Positions 31,544 through 42,567 of a DNA stretch of 64,000 bases are shown piece by piece. The DNA comes from Bryum argenteum. Its lineage: Eukaryota; Streptophyta; Bryopsida; Bryales; Bryaceae. The notes beneath the pieces were generated by a model that worked only from the letters and a program-made list of their open reading frames with translations, ran no database searches and was not told the origin of the DNA. Location: positions 16,040,727 to 16,104,726 of the forward strand of contig CM073327.1 in NCBI GenBank assembly GCA_037043015.1, written 5' to 3'. Position 1 is the first letter of the stretch; every line of letters begins with the position of its first letter. The translations under genes and the position numbers were made by a program.

Positions 31544-31663
31544 GTCTATCATAAGCTTGAATCTAGTGTCTATCATAAGCTTTAATCTAGTGTTTATCAT
31601 AAGCTTGAATCAAGTGTTTATCATAAGTTTAAATCAAGTGTTTATCATAAGCTTGAATCAAGT
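31544..31663 (+). repeat. 24-bp minisatellite, five copies
   Basis: Exact 24-bp period at 31544, 31568, 31592, 31616 and 31640; unit GTTTATCATAAGCTTGAATC plus AAGT. Confidence 0.9.
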
Positions 31664-33859
31664 TATCAAACTATAGTAAATGAAAGTTTTTGACATAAAT
31701 TTCCAAAAGGATTTAAAACAAAGAAGATTTACTTCAATTGTCTATAGCAAAAAATGAGAGTTAAATGTAAATGAGTATAAAAGAGATAAATTGCCTCATA
31801 AAAGTTGAATTTAAAAATAAACCAGTTGTCAAAGAGAGTTCAAAAATATAGAAAACATGATAAACAGTGTAATTAAACATTTTTGAAAAAAAAAAAAAGT
31901 TAATAGGAGCAAATTGTTGGAGAATGTTTAATGCTGCCTTAAGATTGAAGTTGTTTCAAAATATAAAATAAAAAAATAATAAAAATCTAGTCTTACTTTT
32001 AAGGAGACACAATATTATTGTTGAGTGAAAAAGTATTTAATGTGTTCAATTTGATGAGAGACTTTTTATATTTAATGCTCAATTTGTCTACTTTCAGGCA
32101 AATTGTGAATATAAGTGAAAGAAAAAGACAAATTGTTGGATAATTTTTTTGAAATTAAATGGGTTAATTGCGGAGTGAATGTTGTTAATTATAGAATTTA
32201 ATTCATTCAAGAGCGTAACAAGAGATGAATTATGCTAGTGCAAATTTTGATTAAGAGTGAATTTGCTCAATCAATTGCTTGAGGGAATTTGGAATAATTT
32301 TAAAGTCCAATTGTTAAAAGAATGAACAAGATGATAATTTATTTGGAGCAATTTATCATGGGAAAGAATGCTCAAATTATGAATGGCCAAGTTAAATAAA
32401 ATGGTCTATGCTGATATTTGAATCGAAAGACGCTTACAGTCATCAAGTCGTCGTGCTCCCAGAGAGCGTAGCACGGCGCGTGCGGCAAGTGAAAAGCAGT
32501 AGAAGGAGATGATTAAAGTGCTTCTCGAGTCCGCTTCTTTATACTTGTCTTTCGAACGGCAAAATTGGTTCTGGAAGAGCTTTCATCATCTCCAAAACAA
32601 TTGGATATAAGCTCGGCGTATCGATCGAGAGTCGTAGGCAGATGATACGAGTGTCAGCTCTCTCCAAATAAAAAGTTTTTAAGGAGGATAGCAAGTGTGA
32701 ATGGAGATTTAAGTGCTTGGAAAATGGAAGAAGATGTAAACGCGAAAGGAGATAAGTTATTGGATCTTCTGAGAAATCGTTGCTGACCCAATATATAGAC
32801 TTTGTCAGGAAGACAAAATCAATAAATTAACTTGAAAGTATAAAGCATGTGATAAAAAAAATATTTCAAAAAATAAAAATAAAAAAAATTCAAGAAAATT
32901 AAATGTTATAAGACTTTCATTAACAAACAATAAATAATATCAATAAGAATGTGAGTTAAAATATGATAAATTAGCAAATAGGCAAATTGATGGAAGAAGA
33001 AGAAAAGAAAGTAAACTTATTAAACCAATTGACAAATGAGAGTGAGGCATAACAAAACAATTGCTAGAGTATTTGTCAAATTTTTAAAGGTGTAGGTCTA
33101 GTTATAGATGGATTAATTGATTCTCGTGTCGAGTTGATTTGCACAAACACTGCACTCTATTTTATTTTTTTACTACTAGAAGAAAGTAGAAGTTCAAGTG
33201 ACCATTGATTTGTCACAGTGAGAATTGAGTTTTATGACTTTTATGGGCAAATAGATTAATCAGGTTGTCAGTTTTTTGTTGTCAAATCTTACTGCTCCAT
33301 ATCTTTTGTAAGAAGGAAAACATGATAAAAATGTGAGAGAGGGTGATAAACAATTGGTTTCACTCAAATTGTTGAGAGAAGGAAAAATTGTCATATAATT
33401 TAATCTCATCTGAGAGGAAGGGAAAAAAAGAGGGCAGCTAGGGCGTGAGCAGAGAGCGGTGAGCGATGAGTAATTTTGCCTATAACAGTGGATGTTTGGA
33501 CTTGTAATCATGCATTTTCAACCTTTCTACATTTTGATAAATCAAACTTAATTTTAAAGAAAATATATAATTTTCACGTACGACACTTATGACTATAAGG
33601 AATTGTATTTAAAATTGACGATATGACGGAAGAAGTGAGAAGGGGATGGGCTCGCAACAATTTGGGCTAATTTCATTCAAATCATTGCTTGATTTGGTGC
33701 AAAAGTTACTTCAACAAGTACAAAAACATTCGACTAATTGACAAGGTAATTAACAAGTTTATGCAAAAATTGACAAATACACAAACTTAGCATATAAAAT
33801 TTAACAATCAAAGGAGCATGCTAATCATAGTTACAAAATAGTAATAAACAAGTAGATTG

Positions 33860-33861
<2 letters not shown>
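31664..33861. other. Intergenic, no gene recognised
   Basis: AT-rich. A more GC-balanced island at about 32430-32660 has no open frame or recognised element. Confidence 0.5.

Positions 33862-33905
<44 letters not shown>
33862..33905. repeat. (AT)n microsatellite
   Basis: About 22 uninterrupted AT dinucleotides. Confidence 0.95.
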
Positions 33906-33908
<3 letters not shown>

Positions 33909-34012
33909 AAAATTATATTATCAAGGATTATAAACTAGTAACACGTAGAGCAATATATCATCATATGCCTAGATCCGGTTTATAAGTAATGGTAACAAAA
34001 TAAATCTAGAAT

Positions 34013-35029
34013 TTAGGGAGTCGCATGTGGTAGAATACCAAAGTCTAATGCTAACTTGATCTCATTGAAGCTAAAGATCGGTGCGTGAACAAACAGATTT
34101 ATGTCAGGATCATGAGCACACACGGTTAAGAGAATGTAGTACAAGTGCTTACACGATCGGAAATGCTTCCCTTTTCTACGGAACTCGGACATCGTAACCT
34201 TAAATGCATTACAGTTGCAATTTAGATAAGAACTAATCACCATGCTGTAAATGAATTCTGTCGAGCTTGATTTGGATTGCAAACAAATAACATAGCCAAA
34301 TCCAGGTTGGACTATCGTGGTTACCTTAAGAATGGTCGCGTTCACTATTGCTGCAGAAGACATATTCAACTTCATCTTCGACGAGGAGACCGTCAAACTT
34401 CTTCCAATATTCTTAGACTTCCTCGACTTGGAAATGACATCTAGATTGGGCGGAACTGACACATTCAAGAAGTTATGAGGAGGTGGAAGCGCATTGTTGA
34501 AAAGACGGTTGAGTGACAAGGTTTGCTTCTGCGAGAGCTAAAAGCCTGAATTCTCAAGTAGAAGGATCTCAGAAAGAGTAAGCTTGGTACTAATCTTGAA
34601 AGGCCGGATACTCGGGATAGGTGGGTGATCAATTGTATTATTCAGAAATGGCTCGATCCACTTGCAACGAGATTCCTTCACACACTTTTCGATATTGTTC
34701 GGACAAAAAACAAACTGCATAAATTCTAGAGCTAGTGCCTTCTAATCTTGTCAAACACCGGAGTAGGTTGGTACCGGTGTGCTCTTTGCATTTTCGATAA
34801 GTTGATTCTCGCATTTCTTCTTCGTCACAGCATGTTGCGCCCAACAAGATTTGTTAGAGGATGTTGGAAGTCGGACAATATGCCAAAGTCTTTCATTGAC
34901 TTTCGATTCCTGCACGCTTGAGACTCGACGAACATCTTCTGCTACGGCGATGGGTGCGGCAGCAACATGTTGAACATCTTCCAGCGTCTCAGCGATTGGA
35001 GGTAGAATTGGGGGTAGCGATTGGTCCAC
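34013..35029 (-). pseudogene. SWIM zinc-finger protein gene, interrupted by stops
   Basis: A single minus-strand frame runs 339 codons from ATG at 35029 to the stop at 34013, broken by in-frame stops near 34753, 34741 and 34538. The C-terminal third has a SWIM-type zinc finger: C-x-C (NCNCNAF), a spacer, then C-x-H (SCKHLYYILL), followed by a conserved tail (DPDINLFVHAPIFSFNEIKLAL). SWIM modules occur in plant Mutator/FAR1-type transposases and in proteins derived from them. Before it lies a Pro-rich conserved-looking stretch (ALPPPHNFL). It is either a pseudogene or a gene with small introns removing the stops. No transposase core is visible in this frame. Confidence 0.55.
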
Positions 35030-35089
35030 GTTCCCCCTCCCTCAACTTTTGCTCCTAGTTCGGTAGTTCCCTATAGCCCAAATCCCATT

Positions 35090-36248
35090 TCTCGTTGCTG
35101 CCCTTTGGATTCTTTTTCAGTTTTGATCATTTTTTCCTCGTTCTCTTGATCGTATTCCCTCATTCAGTCGTTCCCTCGTACTCCCTTTTACATGTTTGTA
35201 AGTCTCATTCTCATGTTACTAATTTATTTTTCTCTCGACTTCTTTTTAGATTGTTTGAATTTAATAAACTCTTAACAGAATTCATATAAGACTTACCAAA
35301 TCTCTTCAAACTCTTTAAACCTCTTCATGTTGTATATGCATGACGAAATGATGATGACCATGTTTATGACCATATATGTATAGATTGCCAACAACAAACG
35401 GACAAACACTATTCTTTGATGTATATACAAGTCTTTACCTATGTCCTTTGCACATAGATATTAGTAAGGTCAGATGGAAATTTATAAAACATGTAAAAAA
35501 TCCAGATCTAAGTATAAAAAAAATCCAAAGGTTGGAGGTTTAGGGTGTTGTTAAAATTATGGTCTATGTAGTCAAAATTTAAGATCCGTGCTTCTGGGTT
35601 GTCTATGTTGTTTAAGATTTATAGAATGTCCTCTGTTTTCGTTTTTTCGGTTTTCCGTGCTTTTCAAGATTGGTGGCATTTCTTTCGTTCCATTGTTTTT
35701 AGTTCCCTGTCCTCTATTATGGTTCCCCATTCCCCATTTTTTTCGTTTAGGGTCCCTACCTCTAAAATTTCATTCATGGTTCCCATCTTTTCTTCTTCGT
35801 ATCCGGTCTTACAACTTCCCATATTGGTTTCCATCATTTGTTCCTAATTCCCATAATTCGTTCCCGGTTCCCATCATTCATTCCTAATTTCCATCAGCAA
35901 TTCCTAGTTCTCAGTATTTTTTCCTTCTTTTGTATCCTCTGTTCCTAATTTCTATCCTTTGTTCCCGGCTCCCAGTCCCCTCCCATACTCCCTTAATCTC
36001 CGGTTCACTCTCTCTTTCTTTGCTCTCACTTTCATTTTCCACATTCCTTATCTCTTCGACCCTCTATTTAATTATAGAGATCTAAAAACTCTTCATAACA
36101 ATAAACTGCCACTCACAAAAACTCTTTAAATTTTTTAAAGCTCTTCATACCATGTATACATGACCAAATGATGCTGGTGACCATGACCATGCATGTTTGG
36201 TGGATCACCGAGGACATAAAAACAGACAAAGTGCAAATCGTGTTCTTA

Positions 36249-36279
<31 letters not shown>

Positions 36280-37620
36280 CTTATTTATTCTTTTATTTTA
36301 TTTTTTATTTTTTATTTTTTTATCGCTCCAAATTTTGTAGTTAGTACTCTTAATGATAAGAGAAGTAAAAGATTGTTGAATATGAAGATTAATTGCGAAT
36401 TTTGACATAAACTTCAAGAAATCTAGCATGTTTTTTACATCTCAAACTTGCACGTATAACATTGTTAGAATAATTCACAAATTCGCGTGGTTTAATTGTT
36501 AAATATGTGAAATGTGAAATGTGAATGTATAATATATAAATATGAGGTTTGGCCGAGCAATTCGAGGAGTGAACTATAGCCAGTAGATATAAGTTGCAAA
36601 TTCTTCAACAAAGTTTAAGTGCCTTAACTTCTAAGCATTTCAACCTAATATAAGCCATCATTTACAAACAACACATTATAGACTAGAAAGGTCCTGTCGT
36701 TCCGACCAGAAAAATCTTTACATGGTACTTTCAAAAAAGTATCCCGTGTCTACCATTTCTCAAACAATATTATTGTTATTTTTTATTTTTGTAACATAAT
36801 CCAAAAAACATAAGAGAAGGTAGGTAGGTTGGTAAGTTCGTAGGTTGGTAGGTTGGTACGTTGGTGGGTAGGAAGGATCGTAGTGCAATATTTTATTATA
36901 TTAATACTAACAATGTACCTGTCGTCCCGACAAGAAAGCTCTTTATATGGTACTTTTATAGAATTATCCCGTGTCTACCATTTCCTCATATTATGTTTAT
37001 TATTTTTATATGATAAGGTACTCGTCGTCTCAACGGAGAAGCACTTTATATGGTATTTTAAAAAAGTATGTCGAGTCTACCATTCCATGATAATTTTATA
37101 TATGCCCATGTGTTTTTGAAAAAAAAAAAAATTATTTTAATTTAATTCACTTTAATTTACTTAATCCAAATAACATAAAAGAAGATAGGTAGATAGGTTG
37201 GTTGGTAAGTGTGTAAGATGGTAGGTTGGTACGTTAGGTAGGAAGGTTCGGTGGGTAAGAAGGTCTGGTAGGTAGAAAGGATCGCCGAACAATATTATGT
37301 TATAGAAGTAGATAGATATAGATGGAACTAAAGGAAAGTTATTCAATGTCTACCATACAATCTTCTAGTTAACTTATTGAAGGTCATGTAGGTCAAGTTA
37401 TTTTGGATCAATTGGCTTCATAAAATGTGACATCACAATGTAGTAGTCTTCAAAAAATGAATATGCCCGTGCACAATTTGCAATGTGGCGACACTTGGTC
37501 ATTGATAACAATCTACCCCTTCCAACTACCTTCTTTACAAAGGAGTAGCTATTTACTTCTTATCTTTCATAGACCCTAGTAAACAAATTTTTTGTTAAAT
37601 TGAGACTTAAATTGGAGATA
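35090..37620 (+). repeat. Dispersed repeat R1, longest copy
   Basis: Aligns in order with 51950-53060 over several blocks: the pyrimidine-rich TTCCCTCG tract, cttcatg...aaatgatgatgacc, gtactcttaatgataagagaag, aaagtttaagtgccttaac, gtctaccatacaatctt and cacttggtcat. A 640-bp insert at 36680-37320 is absent from the other copy. No coding or terminal motifs were recognised; a TA microsatellite lies at 36254-36279. Confidence 0.65.
36680..37320 (+). repeat. Internally repetitive insert in R1
   Basis: Three diverged copies of a unit containing CTGTCGTTCCGACCAGAAA...TTTA.ATGGTA and ...GTGTCTACCATTTC (about 36690, 36905 and 37015) alternate with GGTAGGTTGGTA-rich tracts (36825-36880 and 37185-37275). 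The class is unknown. Confidence 0.6.
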
Positions 37621-37711
37621 CGACAAGATCCTTGAATAAAGTAAGATTAGTTGACGCCACGTCCTTTTAGTGAATTTGGACTTCCTACAAATACCACGAT
37701 ACCTTTTGATA

Positions 37712-37826
37712 AGCGCATGTGTAAAAGGAAGCATGCGTAAGAAGGAGCATGCGGAAAAGAGGAGCATGCGTAAAAGGGAGAAGGCGTAAAAGACAGCATG
37801 CATAAAAGGTAGCATGCGTGAAGGGG
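37712..37826 (+). repeat. Minisatellite of about 18 bp
   Basis: Six to seven degenerate copies of GCATGCGTAAAAGGAG. Confidence 0.8.
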
Positions 37827-37979
37827 AAAGAAAGCAACGGAAGAGATAAGGTAACCCACTCAATAACCAACCACATTTCACATGAATAAGTTTCTCATAA
37901 CGTGGTCAAATAATCGTTTTTGAGTTAAAGTGATAGATGGCCTTTGTACCTAGGTAGGCTTCGGTCAGCCTAATAGGTT

Positions 37980-38400
37980 TAGTGAAACTTCACGTGTCAA
38001 ATTGCTATTACTTGGGTGAGCAAGTTATTCAAGTTAAAGGCAAAGGCTTTCCTTGACTTAGCGAAGCCTTGTAGACATTGGCAACGCATTTATTAATGAC
38101 TTGTAGAGACATTTTTACAAGGCATATAAAAGAAAAAGTGGGGCCTTGCATAGACTCTTGTGTGAAAGTCCAAAATCCTTTCTTGACTTGGAGTCTTATA
38201 TTTCACTTGCATCAGTTTGTGGTACTTACTACAGTCGCAACTTGGAGTCTTATATTTCACTTGCTTATGACATATCACAATATTTCATGCTAAGATTATC
38301 CAAAAGTGTTAGAAGTTATATGTATACATGTCTCAAACAAAAACCATGGGAGTTTTATTCGCTTAGTCGTAAGGTCTTACACAAACCACAACTTATTTGG
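37980..38400. repeat. Dispersed repeat copy lacking the MITE
   Basis: Counterpart of 140-720. Where that copy has the 269-bp TTAA element, this one reads tagacaTTGGcaacgcatt. That matches a precise empty site apart from two substitutions in the target tetranucleotide. An internal duplication of CTTGGAGTCTTATATTTCAC is at 38192 and 38239. Confidence 0.6.
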
Positions 38401-38869
38401 AAAAATCGCTTTCAAGATGTCTTGTTGTCTTGCAAAATGTCTCGTAAAATGGGAAGATATCTTGTCGTTTTGAAGGTGTCTTTAACTAGGAGTGCGGGAT
38501 GATTAAAGACATCCAAAGATATGTGGATGTTTTATAAATGTCTATTTAGAGATCGTGTTAAACATGAAACTGCCACGTTGGCAAGAAATTCCATTTTCAC
38601 CAAGTAAAAAACTTTGAAAGTTAGCGGTACAGGGGTAGAAAGTAGCCCGATTGTAAAAAAACATGATAAATAATGGGCAGCGGTTTGCATGAGAAAAAAA
38701 TAGGGACTTCATCTTTTTAAATACTCTTTTGTTATTTGTGCATAATAATTTTATTTTGTACAACTAAAAATATTGAAATATGAATTTTATAATATTAATC
38801 TTGTAATCTCAGATTTTTTTACTGGTCCAATTTTTATAATAATATTTAAATATTGTAATGTTATAATAT

Positions 38870-39190
38870 TAATAAAAAACACCTCCAAAACATCCTCGCA
38901 GACACCTTCAAAACATCATAGAAGACATCTTATAAAACATTTTGTAAGACTACAGAAAACATCATATACACATCTTGCAAAGCATCATCTAAAACATTTT
39001 ACAATATGAAAAGTAATCACTACAATGGCTAAGTAGATGACTCCGACGACGCGCTTAGACTACTAAACACATCACCGTGGACATTAACAAATACATTGTA
39101 AGATGTCTCATAAGACATTGTAAAATGTCTCATTAGACATCCTTAGATGTCTCGTAAGACGTTCTCAGATGTCTCAAAAGGCATCCTTAA
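38870..39190. repeat. TGTCTC/GACAT short-repeat region
   Basis: From about 39098 four copies of a 22-bp unit ATGTCTCATAAGACATCCTT follow one another. From 38880 to 39000 the complementary words (gacatctt, aaaacatc) recur, so the two halves are loosely inverted relative to each other. Confidence 0.6.
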
Positions 39191-39199
39191 ATGTATTCC

Positions 39200-40654
39200 A
39201 ATGTCTTTTATGACCATTAATTCAATATAAAAGCAGTGAAAACTATGCTGATGTGACATGCAACGTTGGATTTTTCCGGGTGCCACGTCAGATTTTTCCG
39301 GGTCGACGCTGGATTTTGGCACCACCACGTCACACTTTGATTGACCACGGAAAACTCCACATCAAGATGAATTTCATCGCCATGTGGCACTGCCCGTCCA
39401 CATGGCGTTGATGTGTTCTCGACGTGACCCACTTCTTACCCTCCCAAGTTTACCTTGACAGGTCATATCTTCTAAGGCATCTTCCCCTATTTCAGATGTC
39501 TTCTTAGACACTAACCCAACATTTAGTATAAAAGTCATTTTAAAAATGTTTGACACAACTTTAGATGTCTTATTTGAGACATTTAAAATTCGATGATTTT
39601 CTTATAGTCTTAGTACTAGATCCTACGCTTACACTCTTAAAATTATTTCACAAAGTGAGAAATCTTAGCTTGTTTTGAAAGAGGGCATTTTTGAGGTTAG
39701 AGTGGTGAAATTAGGCCTTGTAGCTTTAGAGGTTAAAGATACTCTTTACACCAAATTTGCCCAAGTAATATAATGTTTCTATTTAGTTCATAGAATAATA
39801 AGATTTCCACTATTTTGCACCTTATTTGTAACTTTGTATAAAGGTTTTTTAAAGTTAGATGTTTGTTATTATGGGTGGAAGCATACTACGGTGGCTACAC
39901 TTTCGGCAAACTTAATGTACTCAACTTTGTACAAGAATCAAGGTCGTGGTGTTAGCTATTTGAGGTTGGAGAGTCTCTGCTACTTTTGGTTTTTATTTTT
40001 TTTTTTTATTTTTTTATTTTTTTTTTCCTTTTTTTATTATTTTTAAGAGGGAGGAGGGAGGACAAATTTATACTAGGCGCTATAAATCATATTTTCTCCT
40101 GTAGTCTGCAGATTTAGGTGTTGGGGTAGGTTTTACCCGGAGCTACTCGAGCTGCTTCATGAGAAGTGACTGGTTACAACACAGGTGACCGATAATCAAT
40201 AATCACCTCTATCGAGCAACTTGGCAAGTTGTGGTTGGATTTTGAAAGTTGTGCATTTTTTGCGTTGCTCTTTGCCTTGGTTCGTCGTTGCACGATGATC
40301 ACTTCTTTTGCACCCTCTCTCATTTTTCTTGTGCTACTTTACTTCATTCTGTGGAGGTGTTAGTCGATTAGGTTTAGGGGGATCGCTTGTAGTGTGTTGT
40401 AGTGAGGAGAACGTGGTGGACTTGATAAGGTCGTAGTTTAAGGATCTAAGCCGAAGTTTTAGGAGTACTTAATTGGTCAGAGTAGTAGGATTGTTGGTGC
40501 GCTCATTGTTTTAGAGGTCATACAAGGTTGTAGTTATTAAAAGAGTTCGGTGGCATTGGGTCAGGTTTTGTGAATGAGGTGTAGTTTTATGAGCCTCATA
40601 TATGTTTAGTTGCGGGGAAGTGTGTTTGGCTTCAGTGTTTCATCATTGTTTTAG
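39200..40654. other. Intergenic, no gene recognised
   Basis: Holds a duplicated GGATTTTTCCGGGT-type word (39268 and 39292) and a long T-rich tract at 39990-40045. No supported gene. Confidence 0.5.
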
Positions 40655-40999
40655 TTGCGTCGTTTAAGGTTGTTTACAGCGCTGCGAGGTTTTTGTTGTC
40701 TCATTGTCAGGTTGCACGAAATGCTTCAATGTTGCGTGGGTATACTTGGGCAGGAGGGTAGGGATGTGGAGGACGTTGTGTCGAAGTACATTGACGAAGT
40801 AAGTTACATGAAGTTCTTCGACATTGAAGGCCGTTTTTGTCGTCTGCATGTTGTTCTATCAAAGCTAACTGAGGTTGGCTTTGTTGAACAATATGAGTGG
40901 TGTAACAAGGGCATCAACCCTTATGAGTTCATGTTCAAAAACAAAGGTGCCATGATAATTGGTGACGGGAGTATATGGGAGGCGATAAGGGAAGAATAG
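40655..40999 (+). CDS. Hypothetical open frame, 114 codons
   Basis: The C-terminal two thirds have a protein-like composition (YIDEVSYMKFFDIEGRFCRL, then VEQYEWCNKGINPYEFMF) unlike the AT-rich shadows nearby. No family is recognised and no flanking exons were found. It may be a relic exon of a lost gene. The start codon is arbitrary. Confidence 0.25.
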   Translation: MRRLRLFTALRGFCCLIVRLHEMLQCCVGILGQEGRDVEDVVSKYIDEVSYMKFFDIEGRFCRLHVVLSKLTEVGFVEQYEWCNKGINPYEFMFKNKGAMIIGDGSIWEAIREE

Positions 41000-41285
41000 A
41001 TGTGTTTGTTATTAGTGGTAGGACATTTGAAGTAAGGACCTCACCACAAGGGTGCGGAAATTGCACCCCATCTTGTACTCCTACGACTAGCGGGCAATGC
41101 CTGGCAGCCACGTGAAGGTGGCTTTGCGCATGAGATTGTTGTAGAGTCCTGATATGTCTCAATCTCTCAATTTGCGCACTAAGAATTATTGATTTTTTGT
41201 AATATTTTGCATGTTCTAGTATCCTAAGAAATCCCTTACAATTTTGCTAAGATCATCAATAAAAAATCCAAAAATTTATACATTA

Positions 41286-41708
41286 AGGGACGCTTTACAT
41301 GGAGAGTGAAGCCAAGCATGGGGCCGACAAGAGAGCAAAAAAGTTCTCTCAATGTGATTGGTCCATTACGTGTAGCTCAAAAATCAATTTATCACATTGA
41401 AAAGAGATTTGCTCTCCATTGGCCCATGTACGGCGTGACTCCCTATAATTATCAATAGAGTATTCCGAAGTTGCTCAATTTGAAGGAAACTTGGAGCTTA
41501 CTAAAACCTTTTGGGAATTTTAAAGTCTTGAAGAACCTCTAAAGACACTTTTTACGGGGAGTCAAGCTAATCATAAAGCCTAAGGAGGGTGAAAATTCCT
41601 CTCATATGATAGGTTTATTCAAGGCATTACAAGAGATGAACCAATTACACGAAAGAAATTTTTTTCTCCTTCAGCTATTCGGTTTGACTTTTCGTGTAAA
41701 GCGTCCCT
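41286..41708. mobile_element. Fold-back (MITE-like) element pair
   Basis: The outer ends form an inverted repeat: AGGGACGCTTTACATGGAGA at left and, reverse complemented, AGGGACGCTTTACACGAAAA at right. The left part (41286-41450) also folds on itself (CATGGGGCC...AAGAGAGC against GCTCTCCATTGGCCCATG), as does the right part (about 41545-41708). This looks like two adjacent hairpin elements of one family, or one element with nested palindromes. No coding. Confidence 0.6.
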
Positions 41709-42137
41709 ACGAGCATTTCTAATGGAAGGAAGGATCGCTAAATGTGGCATCTTTTGGACTACACCATTCCAAAATAATTATCTTAATTTGTTGGTTTTAG
41801 TTTGCCTTCACAACACTATGACAAGAGTTCGAAAGTACTTGAAGTCCAAATGTTTCATTAAAGTGAGATTTTCCCAAAAGGCTTAGTATTTCCGAAGAGT
41901 CAAGTTAACTATGGGTATATGGAAAGCGCCGCATATAAGCTAGAGTTATGTGGGTTGATCTCTCCAACAAAGTTTGCATGTTCTCCAAATGAGATTCTCT
42001 TGACCGCTTCATAGGAACTTGTTCATCTTAAATCTAGTTGGTTATTGAGCAGGTTACGTTTCTCCTCATTTCTTCCTCCCCTTTACCGTACCGTGTTCCC
42101 CTTTGTAACGCATGTTCCCTTTCACCTACTTTCCCCC

Positions 42138-42275
42138 GCTTTTATTCCCTCGTCTTTTTATACTCTCATCTCCTTGTTTCCCCGCTTTTATTCCCTCGTC
42201 TTTTTATACTCTCATCTCCTTGTTTCCCCGCTTTTATTCCCTCGTCTTTTTATACTCTCATCTCCTTGTTTCCTT
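42138..42275 (+). repeat. 46-bp minisatellite, three near-identical copies
   Basis: Exact 46-bp period (42138, 42184, 42230). The pyrimidine-rich unit begins GCTTTTATTCCCTCGTC. The near identity implies recent expansion. It lies about 300 bp upstream of the MED15-like coding start. Confidence 0.95.
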
Positions 42276-42567
42276 AGTCTCTTTCTTCGCTCCATGCTTA
42301 TTTTCGTCGTCTTTTTGTTCTCAGTCTCATCTCTAGAACAAGTTGTATTCTTATCATCAGTTTTCTTATTAGACAAAGCGCCTCGTTGATCTCCTCGCGT
42401 CGCTCGATCTGGTAAATTCACTCATTTTTCTATGTTTCTTGACTTGCTTCATTTTGTATTTGGTTTTTGTTGTTTGTTATCATTGATATAAAACAACGAA
42501 ACGATGATCCTTTTTTTATGGTGAAAAGACAATCTTATGTATTTGTATTTGTGAAACATAGGCGAAG

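Noticed and set aside
37576-37881. 101-codon minus-strand frame with repeated LPFTHA-like units
   Set aside because: It is a translation of the 18-bp minisatellite at 37712-37826.
42038-42389. Overlapping plus-strand frames rich in F, L, S and P upstream of the MED15-like gene
   Set aside because: They are translations of the 46-bp pyrimidine-rich minisatellite in three frames and all look equally protein-like, so none is supported.
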